Shown piece after piece: positions 1 through 9,234 of a stretch of DNA of 20,218 bases. The notes under the pieces are model-generated. The model had not been told where the DNA came from. It worked only from the letters and a program-made list of their open reading frames with translations, and searched no databases. Made by a program: the position numbers and the translations under genes. The DNA lies in contig NW_014577669.1 of assembly GCF_000485595.1 (NCBI RefSeq), positions 163,435 through 183,652 on the forward strand. The letters run 5' to 3'. This stretch comes from Priapulus caudatus (Eukaryota; Priapulida; Priapulimorpha; Priapulimorphida; Priapulidae). Every line of letters starts with the position of its first letter. Position 1 is the first letter of the stretch.

Positions 1-54
1 ACGTTTCGAGGAGTGGGGGGGGGTGATCGGTGATAGCCATCACATACTAGCACG

Positions 55-300
55 AGCAACAAGCCCACAATAATTTACGCACCCACGCGCGCGATCGCAG
101 CTCCACGAACACACACACACCGCCACGCAACGCACGCACGCAGCACGCACGCACACACAGCACACACACATAACAAACGAACAAACAACAAACAACAAAA
201 CACCACCACACAACACACACACAACACACCACACACAACACCCACACAACACACATTACACTTACAAACGAACAAACAACAAAACACCACACCACAAAAC
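55..300. repeat. CA-rich degenerate microsatellite
   Basis: Degenerate CA, CACG and CAAA(CAA) repeats dominate this stretch. The 10-mer AACGAACAAA occurs twice (about 176 and 267), each time followed by CAACAAA-type sequence. The cysteine/valine-rich open frames read on the minus strand are by-products of the repeat and are not coding evidence. Confidence 0.85.
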
Positions 301-1170
301 CACGCTACATATATTTATACATGCATAACATACATGCACGCACAGGCCAAATTGAAAACCATAAAGCCTAAAACATTGACATATTTCGGACACATTTGGC
401 ACAAATTTGGACATTATAAGTAAAATATGTATAACTTGTATAGCCTACACGTTATACAGTATGTCACGATTCATTTAAGAGTCAGGGTCTTCAACCTTGT
501 GAACTCAAATGCGAATTTAAATTGATGCGATAGTAGTCTCAGGGAGAGATATGTGAATATAGAAATAATTGTGGATATTAGAATCAGTTAACCTAACCTA
601 ATCTATCCCTAATTCTAAAATAAAAACACAATTAATAAAATAATAAAAAATAAAATAAATAAGAGACAAAATTTAGCCAATCAGCAGCGATCCCCTTAGC
701 GAATCACTATCTATTCCTAGTGCAAAATCATGATGGACAGAGTGGGGGGCGAAATTAACCTTGCTGCGCAGGCAGGCCCGCTTACCATAGGAATGCCAGC
801 TGCCTAGGGCGGTTGGGGGAATCCCTCCCAGAAATTTTGAAATATTAAGCCATTTTCCTGCCAATTGAGATAACTGTGGGCCATATTCTCATGTCTGATA
901 CACCTATCTCAACCCTAGACTTACCCTACAAGTTAGATTCAAAACACCTTTCATGATTTTCAGAGAGCGACAGTTAGGTTATTAGTAATAATCACATGTA
1001 TTAAACACAGTCTTAGTAAGAATTTGCAATTTCTCACAATTTCACCCCGCCTCGTGTTTTTGTATGTTGCAACCATACTTTGTGGCGATTTGTGAGTCTG
1101 GAACATTTCTTAAAGAGTTCATTTGCATCGTCTCATTTCTCATGATTATGCTGAATTGAAGACATCACAT
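301..1170. other. AT-rich non-coding stretch, no gene recognised
   Basis: No credible exon or RNA gene was found. A less AT-rich block at about 670-870 contains a CCAATCAG motif and a 63-codon minus-strand frame. That frame has no splice signals, family motif or repeat context that I recognise. Two CCTAA units near 590 are too few to be telomeric. Confidence 0.5.
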
Positions 1171-1228
1171 TTCTTTTCTTTTTTTCTTTCTTCTTCTTCC
1201 TTCTTTCTTTTTTTCTCTCTTTTTTTTT
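1171..1228. repeat. Polypyrimidine (CTT/T-rich) tract
   Basis: An almost uninterrupted run of T and C on the + strand. Shortly afterwards come two C-homopolymer runs (about 1259-1265 and 1280-1286). Some hypothetical minus-strand reading could use it as purine-rich sequence, but no gene is seen here. The stretch from 1229 to 1765 is otherwise unremarkable AT-rich DNA. Confidence 0.8.
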
Positions 1229-1765
1229 GAATCTCAGGGGGATATTTGTACAGGCCATCCCCCCCTCCTTCATGCATCCCCCCCCGGGATTTATGCCCCT
1301 GACTATAACGAACCAATCACTCTTAAAAGCTCCATTAAAATGTAGAATATGATTGTTACATCACATCATCTTCACAAATATCGCAAATCGTTGCTAGTAG
1401 GCATGTAATTCTATAAGTAACGTCGATATTTTGCATGCGAACATCCAAACTGAACTGAAATACGAGCGAGAATCTCAGCAGAGTGACAATTCAGTCAGTA
1501 TAAATTGAGCTCGTGTATGTATGTACCAATTGATAGAACGTATTTACACATTTCCTATTGCATCTTGTATTTGCGGACATTCAGACGGTGCTTCTGGTCA
1601 CCAATTATCCGTTCACTTAATTTCACATTGACCGCGCCATTAAATCACCAACCTAGTTAGCCACCTAGACATAACGTCACAATGTCAAGTATCCAAAATG
1701 CTAAGAAATTGCACCATCATGTATTGAATCGCTTTCGCTGCAACGATGTAAACAAGTACAGTATA

Positions 1766-1957
1766 TTACAGAGTTTCGTACGTTAAATAATTAATTACAT
1801 AATTATTATTTAAATAATCTCTTAGTGGCATTGTATTGAAATCGAAGGGAACTTGGTATACATAGGGTTCAGTATGTATATCCTGTTTACCCACTGTCAA
1901 CCAACAGCTTTTTCTACATGGTTTTGAGGGGGACTGCGAATCATCACACGGTTCTTC
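1766..1957 (-). CDS. Candidate terminal coding exon, unidentified protein
   Basis: On the minus strand a pyrimidine-rich stretch ending in TTTTCAAG (boundary at 1958/1957) is followed by 63 open codons and a TAA whose last base is at 1766. The peptide starts EEPCDDSQSPSKPC, continues KSCWLTVGKQ, and ends in a Tyr/Asn-rich tail finishing YETL. It has mixed composition and is not a repeat shadow. I do not recognise the family. As drawn it enters in phase 0. An alternative AG four bases further in (exon from 1953) would accept the phase-1 donor of the candidate exon at 2269-2415. The same frame also extends upstream to an ATG at 1990, so a 74-codon single-exon reading is the alternative. The call rests on splice-signal inspection only. 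Confidence 0.35.
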   Translation of the reverse strand, partial: EEPCDDSQSPSKPCRKSCWLTVGKQDIHTEPYVYQVPFDFNTMPLRDYLNNNYVINYLTYETL

Positions 1958-2268
1958 CTTGAAAACGCACCAAAGAGAAAAAATTCCCACACGCCATGGA
2001 AATAATTATATGCTATGATTATTACTGAAATTCATTCTCAAATATTTGAATGGCACTGATTGACTCTTGAAACTCCCTCCACTCTTCATTTTCTTTGAAA
2101 ACGTGCGCTAAATAAGTCATAATTATATACTTTATGACTTACAGTTTTAAAATTAATGTTTTAAAGTATCGATATATCACATTATTATGATCAATTACTA
2201 ATTGCAGCGCATTAATACTAATAGCGCATCAAACCAGATTGCGACAGTGAAGACTTTACACGACTCAC

Positions 2269-2415
2269 CTTCAGAGCAACGAAGGATGGTTTCGCGTTCT
2301 TTCAGAGCACCGCAGGCGGCTAGCTGAGCCGTGTCGCTTATTGATCTGCTTACACCTCTGTCATCACGAACCATTCTTTTTGACCTCCCTGGTAGTAGAA
2401 TGGCCAACTCAATAA
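2269..2415 (-). CDS. Candidate internal coding exon, unidentified protein
   Basis: On the minus strand an acceptor-like AACTGCAACAG (boundary 2416/2415) precedes 48 open codons plus split codons. A strong donor CTGAAG|GTGAGT follows, with the last exon base at 2269. Entry and exit are both phase 1, so the exon keeps the frame. Readable pieces include IELAILLPGRSKR, DDRGVSRSIS and AACGALKERETILRC. Composition is ordinary and charged, unlike the repeats around it. A phase-1 donor is also present at 4704, so the candidate exon at 4704-4797 could splice directly to this one. Family unknown. A chance open stretch with good signals cannot be excluded. Confidence 0.4.
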
Positions 2416-2734
2416 CTGTTGCAGTTACGATAATAATTATTATCATATGATTATCATAATGATATTACATCTGCGATTAATATAATTCGTCATCTGTTTT
2501 TATAATTCATTGAGATCCGGCGAGTAACACGACTTATCGGGACAAAGTGACCGACTTCCATCTGCTATTCAAAAAATGAAGATAAAAGTTAAACCAGACT
2601 GCATCTCTATGCTTTCTAACGGCATCGTTTATCGACGACAGATAAAATAAAAATAATTTAATAAATAAAAATTAACATAATACTAAACAGAATTAAATTT
2701 AATAATATGACGCTTTAAAAACGATTCACACGAA

Positions 2735-3075
2735 TGCGTCTGGCGGCCGATACCTGTCCTTGCTCTTCGCCGCCGATTCCCGTCGGCAACGCGGTCTCTT
2801 GACCTACCTCCTGCGTCTGCTTCCGTTCTCGCTTCTCCGAGCGCCGCAGATCTTCTCCAATCTTCGTCGCTCCTCCTTCTCCATCTCTCTCTCCACCCCT
2901 CCCGCGCGCCGCTCCTCTCGTGCGTCGAGCCAGGTGGCGCGGATTGCTTGCCTGCATGTGCGCTCCGTCCTCCCTCGCCTCGAGCCGGCTCGCTGGCATG
3001 CGCGTCTGTCCGCTCGCCGGCCGCCGGCCGCGCTGCGTGTCACGATCCCGGCAGGCCGCGCGTGCGTTCTCTATG
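2735..3075. other. GC-rich island in AT-rich surroundings, possible coding
   Basis: Base composition rises sharply between about 2735 and 3075 relative to its flanks, with many CpG dinucleotides. Both strands stay open for long stretches. The minus strand reads a charged Arg/Glu-rich frame (GEDLRRSEKRERKQ) followed by GAG|GTAGGT, a donor-like site near 2806. The + strand also has an open frame from 2760. Neither can be preferred from the sequence. It could be an extra exon of the minus-strand gene or a CpG-rich regulatory block. Confidence 0.3.
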
Positions 3076-3094
3076 CTGTATGGCATAAAGAGAT

Positions 3095-3445
3095 ATATAA
3101 TAGGAAGAGAGGGCAGAGAGTTAGGGAGGGAGAGAAGGAACAAGACGAGAGAGAGGAGAGGAGAAGGAGAGAGAGAGAGAGATGAGAGCACGGGAGAGGG
3201 AGAGAGGAGAGGAGTTGAGAGAGAGAGAGAGAGAGGCGAGGAGAGATGAGAGAATGAGATGAAGAGAAGACGGAGAGAGAGACGAGGCGAGAGAGAGAAG
3301 AGCACAGAGAGAGATGAAAGAGACAGACTAGATGACAGAGAGAGCGAAGGAGATGGGAAAGAGATGAAGAGTAATGAACGAGGAGAGAAGAGAGAGAGAG
3401 AGAGAGATAAAGAGAAAAGGAGAAGAGAGACACATAGAGATAGAG

Positions 3446-3481
<36 letters not shown>

Positions 3482-3590
3482 AGAGTTGAGAGAGAGAGGA
3501 GAGAGAGAGAGAGAGAGAACGAGGAGAGAGAGAAAGAGAGAGAGAGAGAAAAGAGAGAGAGGCGAGAGAGAGAGAGGCAGAGAGATCACA
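3095..3590. repeat. Long degenerate (GA)n purine tract
   Basis: About 500 bases of GA/GAGA with scattered C, T and A interruptions, almost entirely purine on the + strand. The long minus-strand frame rich in Ser/Leu (to 3599) and the Arg/Glu frames on + are artefacts of the dinucleotide repeat. The tract separates two candidate minus-strand exons and would be intronic in that model. Confidence 0.9.
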
Positions 3591-3645
3591 GACATTCATA
3601 ATACATGCAGGTGATGTGATGATAGTTAAGCAAGGCCTTACTAAC

Positions 3646-3933
3646 CTTCGGCTTCAGCGCCGGATGTTTTCGATATCGCTTCAGATGGCGTCTTCGTAGA
3701 TTTTCTCTACTGATTCTCGTCGTTTCCGTCTCATCGGACTCCGATTCGATATACTCTTGCCTCACAGAACCAGTGCAATGTCCGTCCTCGAGCCTATCGT
3801 AGATTTTCTGCCGACGCTTATTTGTTGTTGGTTGTTTTGATTTTTGTTTCTCTCGTTTGTGGCAGCGAGTCGAAAAAGATCCCAGTTGCCTGCTCCGCTG
3901 TCGTTTTTCTGTAGGCTCTTCGCTTCGAGTTTC
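3646..3933 (-). CDS. Candidate internal coding exon, basic/acidic protein
   Basis: The minus strand has an acceptor with a pyrimidine tract, TATTTTTCTTAG, at 3934. Exactly 96 open codons follow, then a donor-like CCGAAG|GTTAGT with the last exon base at 3646. Entry and exit are both phase 0. There is no Met in the frame, so a start-codon-based search would miss it. The peptide begins ETRSEEPTEKRQRSR. A basic stretch KREKQKSKQ is followed by RRQKIYDRLEDGHC, an acidic patch ESESDETETT and a basic end (RRRHLKRYRKH). Alternating basic and acidic blocks suggest a nuclear, intrinsically disordered segment; this is inference. Its phase does not match the phase-1 boundaries at 2269/2415 and 4704, so another exon or an alternative transcript would be needed. 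Confidence 0.4.
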
Positions 3934-3939
3934 CTAAGA

Positions 3940-4460
3940 AAAATAGTATGGCAGTATAGTAGGCCCATCATGCTAAAACTATGCATAAAATATGCCTGCG
4001 CAATGAAAGCGTCCCATAACTGTAACCAGCTCCGCAGTTTGCTAATAGGATAATAAAATCTGTATTTTCGGACTATAGTGGCGCAACGTGCTTACATGGC
4101 ACATCTTTTCTGAGTTCTCATGCTTCATAAGCAAAGTTTCCTTTCAGGAAACGTTTCGTACATCTGTAGGGCCCCTGAAAACAGGCCGCAAGAAGACAGT
4201 AAAGATCCTATTCACGATTTCAATACTTGATGAACAAAAAAATCCATATCGCTTATTCGGTGCTGAAAGCAAACAAAAGCAGGCCACGCGGTAACCTATA
4301 CGACCAATATAACTACACTCCCTGCCTAAGATTTATATAGTATATCACATTATTATATGTAATCATATATATTATAGCCATTACTTATGTATTATATTAT
4401 TTACACGAGATTTTAAATATTATTTATATATGTTATGTATATGTTTATTGGTATGTATAT
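3940..4460. other. AT-rich stretch, no gene recognised
   Basis: A 68-codon + frame at 4088-4294 has no family resemblance that I can see. Acceptor-like pyrimidine runs occur on both strands near 4140-4200 but do not define a convincing exon. The sequence is strongly AT-rich from about 4320 on. Confidence 0.4.
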
Positions 4461-4535
4461 TATCAGGAGAAGATAATTATAGAATCTAGATCCTATAGGA
4501 ATCCTATAGGATCCTATATTAATCTTATCCTGATA
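4461..4535. repeat. 75-bp imperfect palindrome with TATCAGG ends
   Basis: The left arm starts TATCAGGAGAAGATAAT. The reverse complement of the right arm starts TATCAGGATAAGATTAAT. The interior is built of CCTATAGGA and GGATCC palindromic pieces. On the single-strand level it folds into one long hairpin. It is flanked by TA on both sides of TCAGG/CCTGA. Its ends match the other short palindromes at 5088, 5268 and 6194. Confidence 0.75.
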
Positions 4536-4703
4536 TTATGTTATTTAATTATAATGTGTTATATTAATTATGTTATGTTATATAGGTTAGGTTTATTAAC
4601 TAATGTTAAATTTAAATGACGTAATAAACATACTATTACCTGCCACAGCTCTCTTCGCTGATCGAGCCGAAATGAGAAATCGCATTCGAATATAGAGACT
4701 AAC

Positions 4704-4797
4704 CTGAATCTTGGCACGCGATGTCCTGTATGGCGTTGATAGACAGTCCGCCCTGCTCTATCAGAATACTGGCGCCACCTCCTGGTGTTCTCGCCAT
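4704..4797 (-). CDS. Candidate first or internal coding exon, unidentified
   Basis: On the minus strand an ATG at 4797 opens 31 codons, reading MARTPGGGASILIEQGG and then LSINAIQDIACQDS. A donor-like ATTCAG|GTTAGT follows in phase 1, with the last exon base at 4704. Without splicing the frame stops at once (TAG inside the donor), which fits an exon end. The frame is open further upstream to 4911, but that part runs into a tandem repeat. An acceptor-like GCTGCGCAG near 4828 would make this an internal exon beginning about 10 codons earlier. The peptide looks protein-like (a Gly-rich turn, then an amphipathic stretch), but I do not recognise the family. The phase-1 end matches the phase-1 entry at 2415. 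Confidence 0.4.
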
Positions 4798-4844
4798 CAC
4801 GCGTATCCGAGGGCTGAGAACGCTGCGCAGCACGCAAACACACG

Positions 4845-5067
4845 GCCGTAGAGAAACAGTATTTATGCGAAATTGACACCAGCTAGTGTTAATTACTAGT
4901 TTACAAAGCAAACATGGCGTTAAAACAGTGTAGTTACGCGAAATATACCAGCTAGCGTTAATTATTAGATTTTACAAAGGCAAACATGGCCGTAGAACAG
5001 ATACGCAAATTATCCCAGCTAGCGTTACATATTAGTTACAAAGGCAAAACATGGCGAAGAAACAGTA
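4845..5067. repeat. Degenerate ~66-72 bp tandem repeat, three units plus
   Basis: Units begin near 4845, 4917 and 4989, with a fourth start near 5054. Each reads roughly GCCGTAGAAACAGT, then CGCGAAAT, ACCAGCTAGCGTTA, a short AT-rich spacer, TTTACAAAG and CAAACATG. Units differ by small indels and substitutions. The fourth unit is interrupted at about 5067 by the palindrome-bearing repeat that follows. Fragments of the same unit (CAGTTTACAAAG) reappear at about 5162 and 5344. Confidence 0.8.
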
Positions 5068-5087
5068 TCATTCATTACTCAAAATTA

Positions 5088-5137
5088 TCAGGAGTGTATA
5101 ATATTGGTAATGTATAATCTATATTATACACTCCTAA
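5088..5137. repeat. 50-bp palindrome, TCAGGAGTGTATAAT arms
   Basis: The left arm TCAGGAGTGTATAAT pairs with ATTATACACTCCT on the right, around a ~20-base AT-rich centre that is itself partly self-complementary. The last two arm bases are mismatched here (CCTAA instead of CCTGA). It is a member of the short-palindrome set. Confidence 0.8.
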
Positions 5138-5204
5138 AATTAAACTGCCTACTTTAATCGCCAGTTTACAAAGCAAAATGCAGTAGAAACACCGTAGTCC
5201 ATTA

Positions 5205-5250
5205 CAAGAGTAGATTAATATAATATATATAGTTATATTATCTACTCTTG
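5205..5250. repeat. 46-bp palindrome, CAAGAGTAGAT arms
   Basis: The left arm CAAGAGTAGATTAATATAA pairs with a right arm ending TATCTACTCTTG, with one or two mismatches. Its terminal CAAGAG/CTCTTG is shared with the palindrome at 19299-19345. Confidence 0.8.
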
Positions 5251-5267
5251 ATCATTACTCAAAATCA

Positions 5268-5317
5268 TCAGGAGTGTATAATATTGGTAATGTATAATCT
5301 ATATTATACACTCCTGA
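5268..5317. repeat. 50-bp palindrome, second copy
   Basis: Almost the same sequence as 5088-5137. Here the 15-base arms TCAGGAGTGTATAAT and ATTATACACTCCTGA are perfectly complementary. The copy is part of the 180-bp tandem duplication. Confidence 0.8.
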
Positions 5318-5360
5318 AATTATAACTGCCTAGCTTTAATCGTCAGTTTACAAAGAGCCA

Positions 5361-5567
5361 CGGTCGTTTTCACGATCGTAAGACTTCAACGTGGAATTTT
5401 TTCCATTAAATCTTTTACGATTGCAACTTTTGCTTTTTTTTACCGATTACTTTTGCTTTTATCGACGAGCACAAATATATGGAAACATAGTTCGTTTATG
5501 TTACATTAGCTCCATGAGTCACCCAAGCCTAAAATGAAATCATGCACTCTGAATTCATCCGGCTGCG

Positions 5568-5614
<47 letters not shown>

Positions 5615-6190
5615 ATAGTCACGATGTTATATATAGTCTTCTGTTTCACTTTTATTGTAAGGCTGTTTACGATAACGAGATTTTACTCGTCGAATTCCTT
5701 CGGTACGGATTTACGCTCCTGGTTATAGTCATTATAGGCACCAATTACATCTCGTTTAGTATCATTCTCACAGTACACATTTCCTTTCATGTATTGTCGA
5801 TAATATTTTACGCATTCTTATTAGACAATGCTTCGTTAATTAACGTATAATTCACATGGTCATTGTGAGTAATAATTCATCACAAGTGTGCCTCTTTGTT
5901 TTGATGCCCGTGTGCACAACGTTTTGTAGTTTGTGGGAATTTGTACATTAGCGATGAAAACGTGCCTTTGAAGTGGTTGATGAATTATGTCGATACGAAT
6001 GTGCCTTATGGTTGTGTGGAAACAATGCTATGCGCTATTGGTCGTATACGTACCAATGATACGTGCCTTAGTGAAGAAAATACTCTCGCTGTATTATCGA
6101 AACCAGGAATATTGCTAACAGACAGAGACGTCTTAATAAATCTATAGTTTGCATATATATATAATATATACATATTGCATATATATACAT
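5361..6190. other. AT-rich non-coding stretch with a (TA)n tract
   Basis: A (TA)n run lies at about 5574-5618. Several T-rich and A-rich segments follow. A GTGCCT motif recurs irregularly (about 5888, 5964, 6001 and 6063), sometimes preceded by A/C-rich AACGT or GAATGT. The 68-codon + frame at 5941-6147 has no recognisable domain. I see no supported gene. Confidence 0.5.
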
Positions 6191-6193
6191 ACA

Positions 6194-6241
6194 TATCAGG
6201 AGTTAATAAAGACAAACGTTTGTCTTTGTTAACTACTGATA
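6194..6241. repeat. 48-bp loopless palindrome, TATCAGGAG end
   Basis: The arms TATCAGGAGTTAATAAAG and CTTTGTTAACTACTGATA pair with two mismatches around the perfect centre ACAAACGTTTGT. TA flanks lie on both sides of TCAGG/CTGA. It belongs with the palindromes at 4461, 5088 and 5268 by its end sequence. Confidence 0.8.
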
Positions 6242-6418
6242 CATATATATGTCACGTGTTCTTGTGCATACCCATGACAAACATATGCGATCTCACTGAC
6301 ACTCAAACGTGTCTTCGTGGAATATGAATTTCACTGTATTTTAGCTTTCGATATTTCATTATCGACAATCACTGCAGTGTATACTAGTCGCTGATAAATA
6401 TTCGAGTTGTGGCTGTCA

Positions 6419-6484
6419 GACCATAGATATAGAATAGGTATAGATATAGAATAGAATAGATATATAATATAGATCGCTATGGTC
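6419..6484. repeat. Inverted repeat GACCATAG...CTATGGTC
   Basis: An 8-bp perfect stem encloses about 50 bases of TAGAATA/TAGATA microrepeat. GTCAGACCA occurs as a direct repeat at 6415-6423 and at 6482-6490, so the pairing is partly complementary and partly direct. It sits just upstream of the 6511-7093 element. Confidence 0.6.
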
Positions 6485-6510
6485 AGACCAATAACTGGTT
6501 GTCTCAGTCT

Positions 6511-7093
6511 CAGGCACTTGGAACGTCTCAATAAAAAAAATCACGGTAAATAAACACGAAATGTATTTACTACCAAAGTCTTAATGTTTCTCTACTCTCT
6601 TTCGCCTATTATTGCCGATAATTTCCTGCAAATGCCGTTCAAATGTTCCTTTGCAACACACAGCTACACCGTACGCACGCCGCCGCACATTTACACATAA
6701 TTACAATATATATTAGTGTGTATATGTGTGTATATTATAGTGTATACACTATATTATATATATAGGAGGTGTACAACAGTAAGCCTCCGCAATTGTTCAC
6801 CAATTGTTGCACTATTTCGTCTCTAGAAAAGGCCTTTTTTGGTTGTTGTTTTTGCCGAAATTCGGCACTAGAGTGCAATAATTTGCATTATGCACGCAAG
6901 TTAGATGCCTCGTGGACGTCGAGAAAGCATTAGAAGTAAAATTATTCTTGTTGTGTATTCGTGACATTCCGTCAGGTGGCGTAGATGTGTAAACCCGGGG
7001 TGTAAACGTGCGGCAGCGGCGTGCGTGCGTGCGGTGTAGACATTTCGTGTTTATTTACCATTATTTTTTTTATTGAGACGTTCCAAGTGCCTG
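6511..7093. mobile_element. ~580-bp terminal-inverted-repeat element (MITE/foldback)
   Basis: Positions 6511-6563 and 7041-7093 are inverted copies of one 53-base sequence with 51 identities by eye. Both ends start CAGGCACTTGGAACGTCTCA. A second inverted homology continues inwards: 6664-6698 pairs with about 6984-7039 (CTACACCG, CACGC, CCGCAC, TTACACAT). On the left arm it is offset by a ~100-base insertion at 6564-6663. No transposase frame lies inside. I see no clear target-site duplication: the flanks are AGTCT on the left and TTCCG on the right. The long arms and lack of coding fit a non-autonomous DNA transposon. The superfamily cannot be assigned, although a CAGG start is compatible with several. 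Confidence 0.75.
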
Positions 7094-7920
7094 TTCCGTA
7101 GACAGCAGCTATGAGCCAGCAGACGTCACGAGCTGATTTTTTAGGGGAACTGCAGCGCCGCCTATGAACAACGCTGACTGGCGATCACCGGCCACCTATC
7201 TAATCACAATAAAACGCTGTACGCTCCACGACAAAGAGTAATTACCGAGGATTAAATATCATTCTGCTATGAATCCGATTGACGTGTATCATCGTTTTTC
7301 TTATCTTTTTCATCTCGCGTGCTTACGTCAGTAGTTAGAATCGGCCCGCGCCCACGTGCGCGGCTGCGCGGGAGATCCCACTGGCCATTGTTCGTGAGTT
7401 CGTGACTGCGTGTACGTGCGTGCGTGTGTGTGTGCGTGCGTGTGTGTGTGTATACGTCACACTCGCGTCAGAGACACCTGTCCACCTCGCGGTCCCGTAG
7501 CGGACGCGCACGGATTATGTATCTGTTTGTCGTCATCGCCGTTGACGTTCTGACACGACCACCGACAGTTGACACGCACGAGATATCCGCTTCCCCTGTC
7601 CCTCCCTCCCCCGCCTCACCGCGCGCGCTATCCTCTCCTTGCTGCATGGTTATAGGTAGGGGCTCGTGGTTTATATATCCCGCGGGTGAATTCGCGTTCG
7701 GTGCGTTTCTAAGATTTGGCGTTGAATCCCCCGCGTAGATCACAGTGTTTGAATTTGATCTGCGTAGCTTTATTCACCATTCGTGATGATGTCAGATGAT
7801 TCGAAAAAAATCCGTCGAGATAGAGGGAGGGTTCATTCGTCGAAAAATTGTACCATTTATCGTATTAGTGTTAGATGTTGGCTACCTACTATCCGATACA
7901 TATGTACGGATATATATATA

Positions 7921-7958
<38 letters not shown>

Positions 7959-8600
7959 CGTGCGTGCGGTGCGTGTGCGCGCGCGCGCGTGCGTGCGTGC
8001 GTGTGGTGTGGGTGTGTGGGCGCGCGTAGTGCGTGTGCGGTGTTTGCGGGCGCGTGCGCGTGCGTGTGTGCGCGTGCGTGCATGGAGTGTGTGCGTGTCG
8101 TATGTGTGTATTATATGTGATATATATATATATATTATGATATATACATGCATAGGGAGATTCATATCTACTCGTGTATGCGAAAGCGCAGAAGTTAAAC
8201 GTCAAGCTGCTGGATGTACCTGTGTCGCGGCGGCGGCGGTAGCGCAGCGGCGGCGGGTGTACGGAAGTTTATAAGCGGAGACGGTGGTTATACTCGTAAT
8301 AGCTTTCCGCGTATGGATGCGTAAACCACAACAAAGTAGCCCACCGCACCGCACTGCACAGCGGCGGCTGCACGGCGGGCGGCGGCGTTCTACCGTCCCC
8401 GTCAACGACACCACCCCGCCGGACGCCCGCGTCCGCCGCAATTTGGCAATCATTCTCGGTTAGGCTTCCACACATGAATATACATGTAGGGCGGATTTCC
8501 GGCGGCATACTAATATATATATATATATAAATATATATAAGTGTTGTGTGTGCTGTGTGTGTGTCGTGCGCGCGTGCGTGCGTGATGTGTGTGTGCCGGC

Positions 8601-8639
<39 letters not shown>

Positions 8640-8650
8640 TGTGTGTGTGC
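7094..8650. other. GC- and GT-rich non-coding stretch
   Basis: The content is CpG-rich sequence with GT/GC microsatellites at about 7405-7455 and 7920-8110 and a (TA)n run at about 8512-8540. A TTTATATATCCCGCG motif at about 7671 resembles a TATA box but has no supported gene behind it. Open frames here read Cys/Val or His/Thr repeats from the microsatellites, or unconvincing Arg-rich sequence. I see no supported gene. Confidence 0.5.
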
Positions 8651-8667
8651 GTGCCGTGCGTGCGTGG

Positions 8668-8724
<57 letters not shown>

Positions 8725-8780
8725 TGTATGTGTGTGTGTGCGCGCGCGTGCGCGTGCGTGTGCGTGTGCGTGTATGTGTA
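8541..8780. repeat. (GT)n microsatellite with GC interruptions
   Basis: Long pure GT runs (about 8603-8632 and 8670-8721) with GCGT interruptions. Its right part, from about 8651, is where similarity to the downstream duplicate begins. Confidence 0.9.
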
Positions 8781-8907
8781 TATGCATACATATAATTCTC
8801 GAGTCTTATTTTACTACCCTAGTTAGAGCGTGAGAGCCGGGCGCCCACCCACAAACAAGGTCCTCGCGGTTTTACTGCTGCACGCACCGTCGCAGGTAGC
8901 CCGCGAT

Positions 8908-8927
8908 CGGCGTGCGTGCGCGCGTGC

Positions 8928-8958
<31 letters not shown>

Positions 8959-8979
8959 TTGGCCTGTGCTCGCGCGTTC

Positions 8980-9030
<51 letters not shown>

Positions 9031-9050
9031 AGCGTGCGTGCGCCTATACT
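8908..9050. repeat. (GCGT)n tetranucleotide microsatellite
   Basis: Two GCGT arrays separated by a short TGGCCTGTGCTCGCGCGTTC spacer, then more GCGT. The same arrangement with disrupted arrays appears in copy B at about 15100-15230. Confidence 0.9.
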
Positions 9051-9234
9051 CGCGCGTTCTCGTGGGTACGGCAGCTTATACGGAGGTAGAAGGTGGTAGG
9101 CCTTAATCCTCCGCAGTAGCGCGCGATCGTGGCAGCGTCGTCATTATACGGGCCTTTGTTCCCGCAGCGGCGGGGGGCCGTGCGGCCATTGTCAAATTCC
9201 GCCGCAGTCCGGCCCCTGCTACCGGGTGCTACGT

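Larger units (their letters stand above)
5070..5360. repeat. 180-bp tandem repeat carrying hairpins
   Basis: A block of CATTACTCAAAAT, the 50-bp palindrome, ACTGCCTA, CTTTAATCG and CAGTTTACAAAG occurs at about 5073-5175. It recurs exactly 180 bases later, at about 5253-5355, with few differences. The interval between the copies of the 50-bp palindrome holds a second, different palindrome (5205-5250). Confidence 0.8.

Noticed and set aside
589-610. CCTAACCTAA resembling an arthropod-type telomere repeat
   Set aside because: Only two units are present, not an array, so it is consistent with chance in AT-rich sequence.
2715-3599. 294-codon minus-strand open frame rich in Ser and Leu
   Set aside because: It is the translation of a degenerate GA/CT dinucleotide tract, and similar lengths appear in several frames on both strands. 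Only the short non-repeat part near 2735-2900 could be coding.
5941-6147. 68-codon + frame with mixed composition
   Set aside because: No domain, no splice or promoter signals, and irregular GTGCCT repeats run through it. Not enough to call a gene.
7668-7690. TATA-like TTTATATATCCCGCG as a core promoter
   Set aside because: No supported exon lies downstream within a sensible distance and TA-rich motifs are common here.
7783-8274. 163-codon + frame and overlapping minus frames rich in Cys/Val or His/Thr/Arg
   Set aside because: These are produced by GT/GC microsatellites, which are open in all frames; no domain or start context supports them.
8269-8787. 172-codon minus frame with a His/Thr repeat
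   Set aside because: It is a microsatellite shadow. The non-repeat end (8269-8510) is Arg-rich GC sequence without recognisable features.
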